From Nyssa sinensis (taxonomy: Eukaryota; Streptophyta; Magnoliopsida; Cornales; Nyssaceae), in the NCBI GenBank assembly GCA_008638375.1, contig CM018031.1:3013001-3077000 (forward strand): a DNA stretch of 64,000 nucleotides, read 5' to 3'. This document shows positions 61,635 to 64,000 of the stretch, piece after piece. The notes under the pieces were generated by a model, which was not told the origin of the DNA, did not search any database, and saw only the letters and a program-made list of their open reading frames with translations. Position 1 is the stretch's first letter. The number at the start of each line of letters is the position of its first letter. The translations under genes were made by a program, and so were the position numbers.

Positions 61635-62130
61635 TGGGGATGGCAAAATATTCCATCTTATCCGGTCCTCATTTTGTCCCCACCCCCTTATAGGTCTAAA
61701 ATTGGTTTAGAGAAAAAATAAACAAGATAGAACAAGAATAATAAAAGAGAAAAGTTTAAAACCCGATAAGGGTGATAAGGGTTCTTGGCAGGGATGGATT
61801 TAGATATCCTACCCTACCCCCAATTATATAATTAAATGACATATATAGCCTTTAGTATTTTTCATATTTTCTTAAATATTCTCACGTATATAAATATAGA
61901 TGTAGATATATATATATATATACATATTATATGTGTGTATATATAATGTTTATATAAACATGTCTATTGACTAGTTTTAATCTTTGAAAATTTAATAAAA
62001 TTAATATTTAGAGACGGGGCAAGAATGGAAATAAAGGACTAATGAAGTGGGGTGAGGATGGAAAAGGCTTCCTTTAAATGGTAGGGGAGTGGGGAGAGGC
62101 CCCCGCAGTGTTGCCATCCTTGGTTTCACT
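61627..62130. mobile_element. hAT-like MITE with 8-bp target-site duplication
   Basis: The element at 61635-62122 (488 bp) begins TGGGGATGGCAA, and its other end reads CAAGGATGGCAA in reverse complement. Flanking 8-mers are ATTTCACT (61627-61634) and GTTTCACT (62123-62130), identical at seven of eight positions. An 8-bp duplication and these ends fit non-autonomous hAT elements common in plants. The interior has (TA)n at 61907-61922 and no coding capacity. Confidence 0.72.
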
Positions 62131-62882
62131 CCAGTAACATAGGGCAAGGGTTCACTCCATTTGCAATCAAAGATCTCTCTCTTTTTTAGCTATGAAGCAA
62201 AAAGATCACAGGACCAAAAAAGATATATTTGTGTGCGCGCGCGCGTGTATTATGTAGAACTCGAAATCTCAAATAAGGGCCACAACACTAACTAATTAAC
62301 ATGAGAATCAAGAAGGTAGGATACAAGGCTATTGAAAGTAACAAGACCTACTCCAACTTTTTCCAATTACAAAGCCCTATTTAACTCCATTTATCCTTCC
62401 AAACACAGTAATTTGGGACCAAGATAGGAAAAAAAACTGGTGCTTAGAAGCTAAGATGGTTACAGAAATCAGCAAAAACATTACTAGATGTCCTATATTA
62501 AGAAATTTATAAAGGAATAATATACAGGTCACTTAAAAGTTTGAGACCATATTAAAAAACAATCTTTCTTAAAAGTAACCAAACAGAAGTCCACAATGAA
62601 AGCAAACAAAATGTAGAGCAGCCTTGTATATCTAGCTGGGTTTTTTAGCTAGTATATATTGTAAAAGAAATGAAGAACAGCTTACCAAACAGTATTACCA
62701 AAGCACGTCCTTATTTAAGGAAAGACTGGGAACCAAATCAACCACCCCAAATTTCTTTAAGCTAACATAAGGCAGCTTAATTGTCTAAACTCTTGAAAGG
62801 GGTAATGCAGATGCATTATTATTTTCAAAGAAGTCCCACAAATCATTACTTGAAAAACTCAACTCAGTGCCAGAAATAAGTT
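62131..62882. other. intergenic region and RING-gene 3' UTR
   Basis: Contains a (GT)n(GC)n(GT)n alternating run at 62230-62249. The part next to 62883 is the probable 3' UTR of the RING gene. Nothing else was seen. Confidence 0.45.
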
Positions 62883-63425
62883 TTAAGAGCGAGCATAACG
62901 TACGCAAATACGCCGCTGGATGGGGCTCCTACAGGAAGGGCAGTCCTTCATTCCTTGCTTCTCATGGAGCTCATTGCACGAAGTGCAGACCACCTGATGG
63001 GCACATGGGAGAAAAACCACAGACATCTCTTCTGAAAGGCACATCACACACTCTCGTTCCCGTTTCAGACCTCCAGCCCCAGAATAGTCCTGAAAAGCTG
63101 CCACCATTCTGGTAATATAAGGCATCTGGGACTCCTTGAAAGCTGGGGCATTGCTGATGTCTGTAAGTCTGCTAGCATAGCTTCCATTGATGCCTCTTCT
63201 TAGAGCAGCTATTTTTGACGAGTCGGTCTTCAATCTCAATTGGGAGATTTCTTTCTCAAGCTTCTCAATATCATCTTTGTACCTTTGCAGATTGTTTTCC
63301 GCTTTCATTTTGATCATATCCTCCTTTGATTTTGCTGAAGCTTCAATTTGTTCTCTTTCTTTTCTTATTGAACTTGCCTGGGTGACTAATTCCTCCTCTG
63401 CCCTCTCTTCCTGTTTCCATCTAGC
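62883..63425 (-). CDS. RF298-like RING E3 ubiquitin ligase, last exon only
   Basis: An acceptor (CAG before 63425) opens an exon encoding 180 residues to the TAA at 62885-62883. The first part is a charged coiled coil (ARWKQEERAEEELVTQASS, then NLQRYKDDIEKLEKEISQL). The C-terminus holds a C3HC4 RING: CVMCLSEEMSVVF, PCAHQVVC, SCNELHE and CPSCRSPIQRRI. All eight zinc ligands are visible. RING proteins recruit an E2 and transfer ubiquitin. This combination matches plant RF298/RF4-type proteins by recall, whose substrates are not known to me. The remaining exons should lie beyond 64000. The intron from 63426 on contains (A)n runs and no clear exon. Confidence 0.88.
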   Translation of the reverse strand, partial: ARWKQEERAEEELVTQASSIRKEREQIEASAKSKEDMIKMKAENNLQRYKDDIEKLEKEISQLRLKTDSSKIAALRRGINGSYASRLTDISNAPAFKESQMPYITRMVAAFQDYSGAGGLKRERECVMCLSEEMSVVFLPCAHQVVCTSCNELHEKQGMKDCPSCRSPIQRRICVRYARS

Positions 63426-64000
63426 CTGTGATATTTTACCTTTTTCAATGAGAAAGCATCAAATAGTAAAAACTGATAATTATAGGGATTTGGAAGAGCA
63501 CTGCTGTGAAAGTGAGAAGCAGTACAGTTTTGGGGCATTTACAAAGTGCACATCAAACGTACTACTCAAACTTTCTTTTATTTACTCTCTCTTCAACGTT
63601 TATGTATTCACAAAATGTTAATATGGTATCTATGCATATTTAAAACAAATAGATTTCTAACATGTGGTTCGATGATTCAAGGTTTCATTTCAGGGATGAA
63701 TTATTATCATCCAACAAATGTAAACATCCACAAAAAAATTGAAAAAAAAAAAAAAACAAAGAAAATGGCATATATTTCTCCTTTATTTCATGGTTGACAA
63801 GTAACAAAGAAAATGGTGCGTATGTCATAAGTAGTAAGAAAATACACCCTCCAAATAAATATGTAGTTTATAAAGCATACTGGAACAAAAGGTAACATAA
63901 AGGAACACTTGTTCACAAGTAAAACCCTTGAGCATTTTAAATATTTGAATTCAGTAAAACTAACCAAATCAACCTGGAAAAAAAAAAGAAGTCAGTAAAC
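63426..64000. other. intron of the RING gene, no further exon confirmed
   Basis: AT-rich sequence between the last exon and the window edge. A possible acceptor (minus strand) occurs near 63975-63980, but the following frame closes quickly, so no exon is called. Confidence 0.4.

Noticed and set aside
63965..64000. Possible upstream exon of the RING gene after an acceptor near 63978
   Set aside because: The frame reaches a stop within a few codons and no donor context is convincing.

Overview
The window looks like AT-rich nuclear DNA of a eudicot plant. Genes have many short exons with GT-AG introns. Poly-A- or poly-T-tailed LINEs, tRNA-derived SINEs, hAT-like and hairpin MITE-like elements, and long (TA)n, (CT)n and (CA)n tracts fill the introns and gaps. 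The protein families are plant-specific or plant-typical. I cannot place the species. There is no bacterial, viral, organellar or CRISPR content. Gene calls rest on exon-by-exon translation with splice sites and reading phase checked by eye, plus recall of family sequences. No database search was run.

Layout. (1) 239-9001, plus strand: 3' eleven exons of an NSH3-type nucleoside hydrolase with two tandem hydrolase domains; the 5' end lies outside the window. (2) 12344-13823, minus: AHP1-like cytokinin histidine phosphotransfer protein, six exons, 151 aa. (3) 19589-24655, minus: prolyl 4-hydroxylase with a C-terminal ShK domain, seven exons, carrying two single-base insertions. (4) 25971-30326, minus: receptor-like cytoplasmic kinase of class VI, nine exons, with one single-base insertion and a probable GC-AG intron. 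(5) 32264-40647, minus: At4g15545/NAIP-type coiled-coil protein, nine exons, 347 aa. (6) 40648-47280: gene-free AT-rich stretch with transposon debris. (7) 47543-48100, plus: single-exon protein with a PNRC-like motif. (8) 50182-53894, minus: plant CDC14 (SIN component)-like protein, five exons, 294 aa. (9) 57174-59668, minus: endonuclease/exonuclease/phosphatase-fold protein, four exons, 456 aa, with atypical active-site motifs. (10) 62883-63425, minus: last exon of an RF298-like RING E3 ligase that continues past the window.

The genes are ordinary single-copy housekeeping and signalling genes. They do not form an operon or cluster with a shared function. The main interest is: three separate +1 frameshifts in otherwise conserved exons of two adjacent genes (assembly errors or gene decay); a nested LINE insertion with a clean 9-bp target-site duplication; a SINE with an 11-bp duplication; a hAT-like element with an 8-bp duplication; several tandem duplications; and a gene order (NSH3, P4H, RLCK-VI) that matches what I recall of Arabidopsis At5g18860-At5g18910. 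I found no convincing new biological system.
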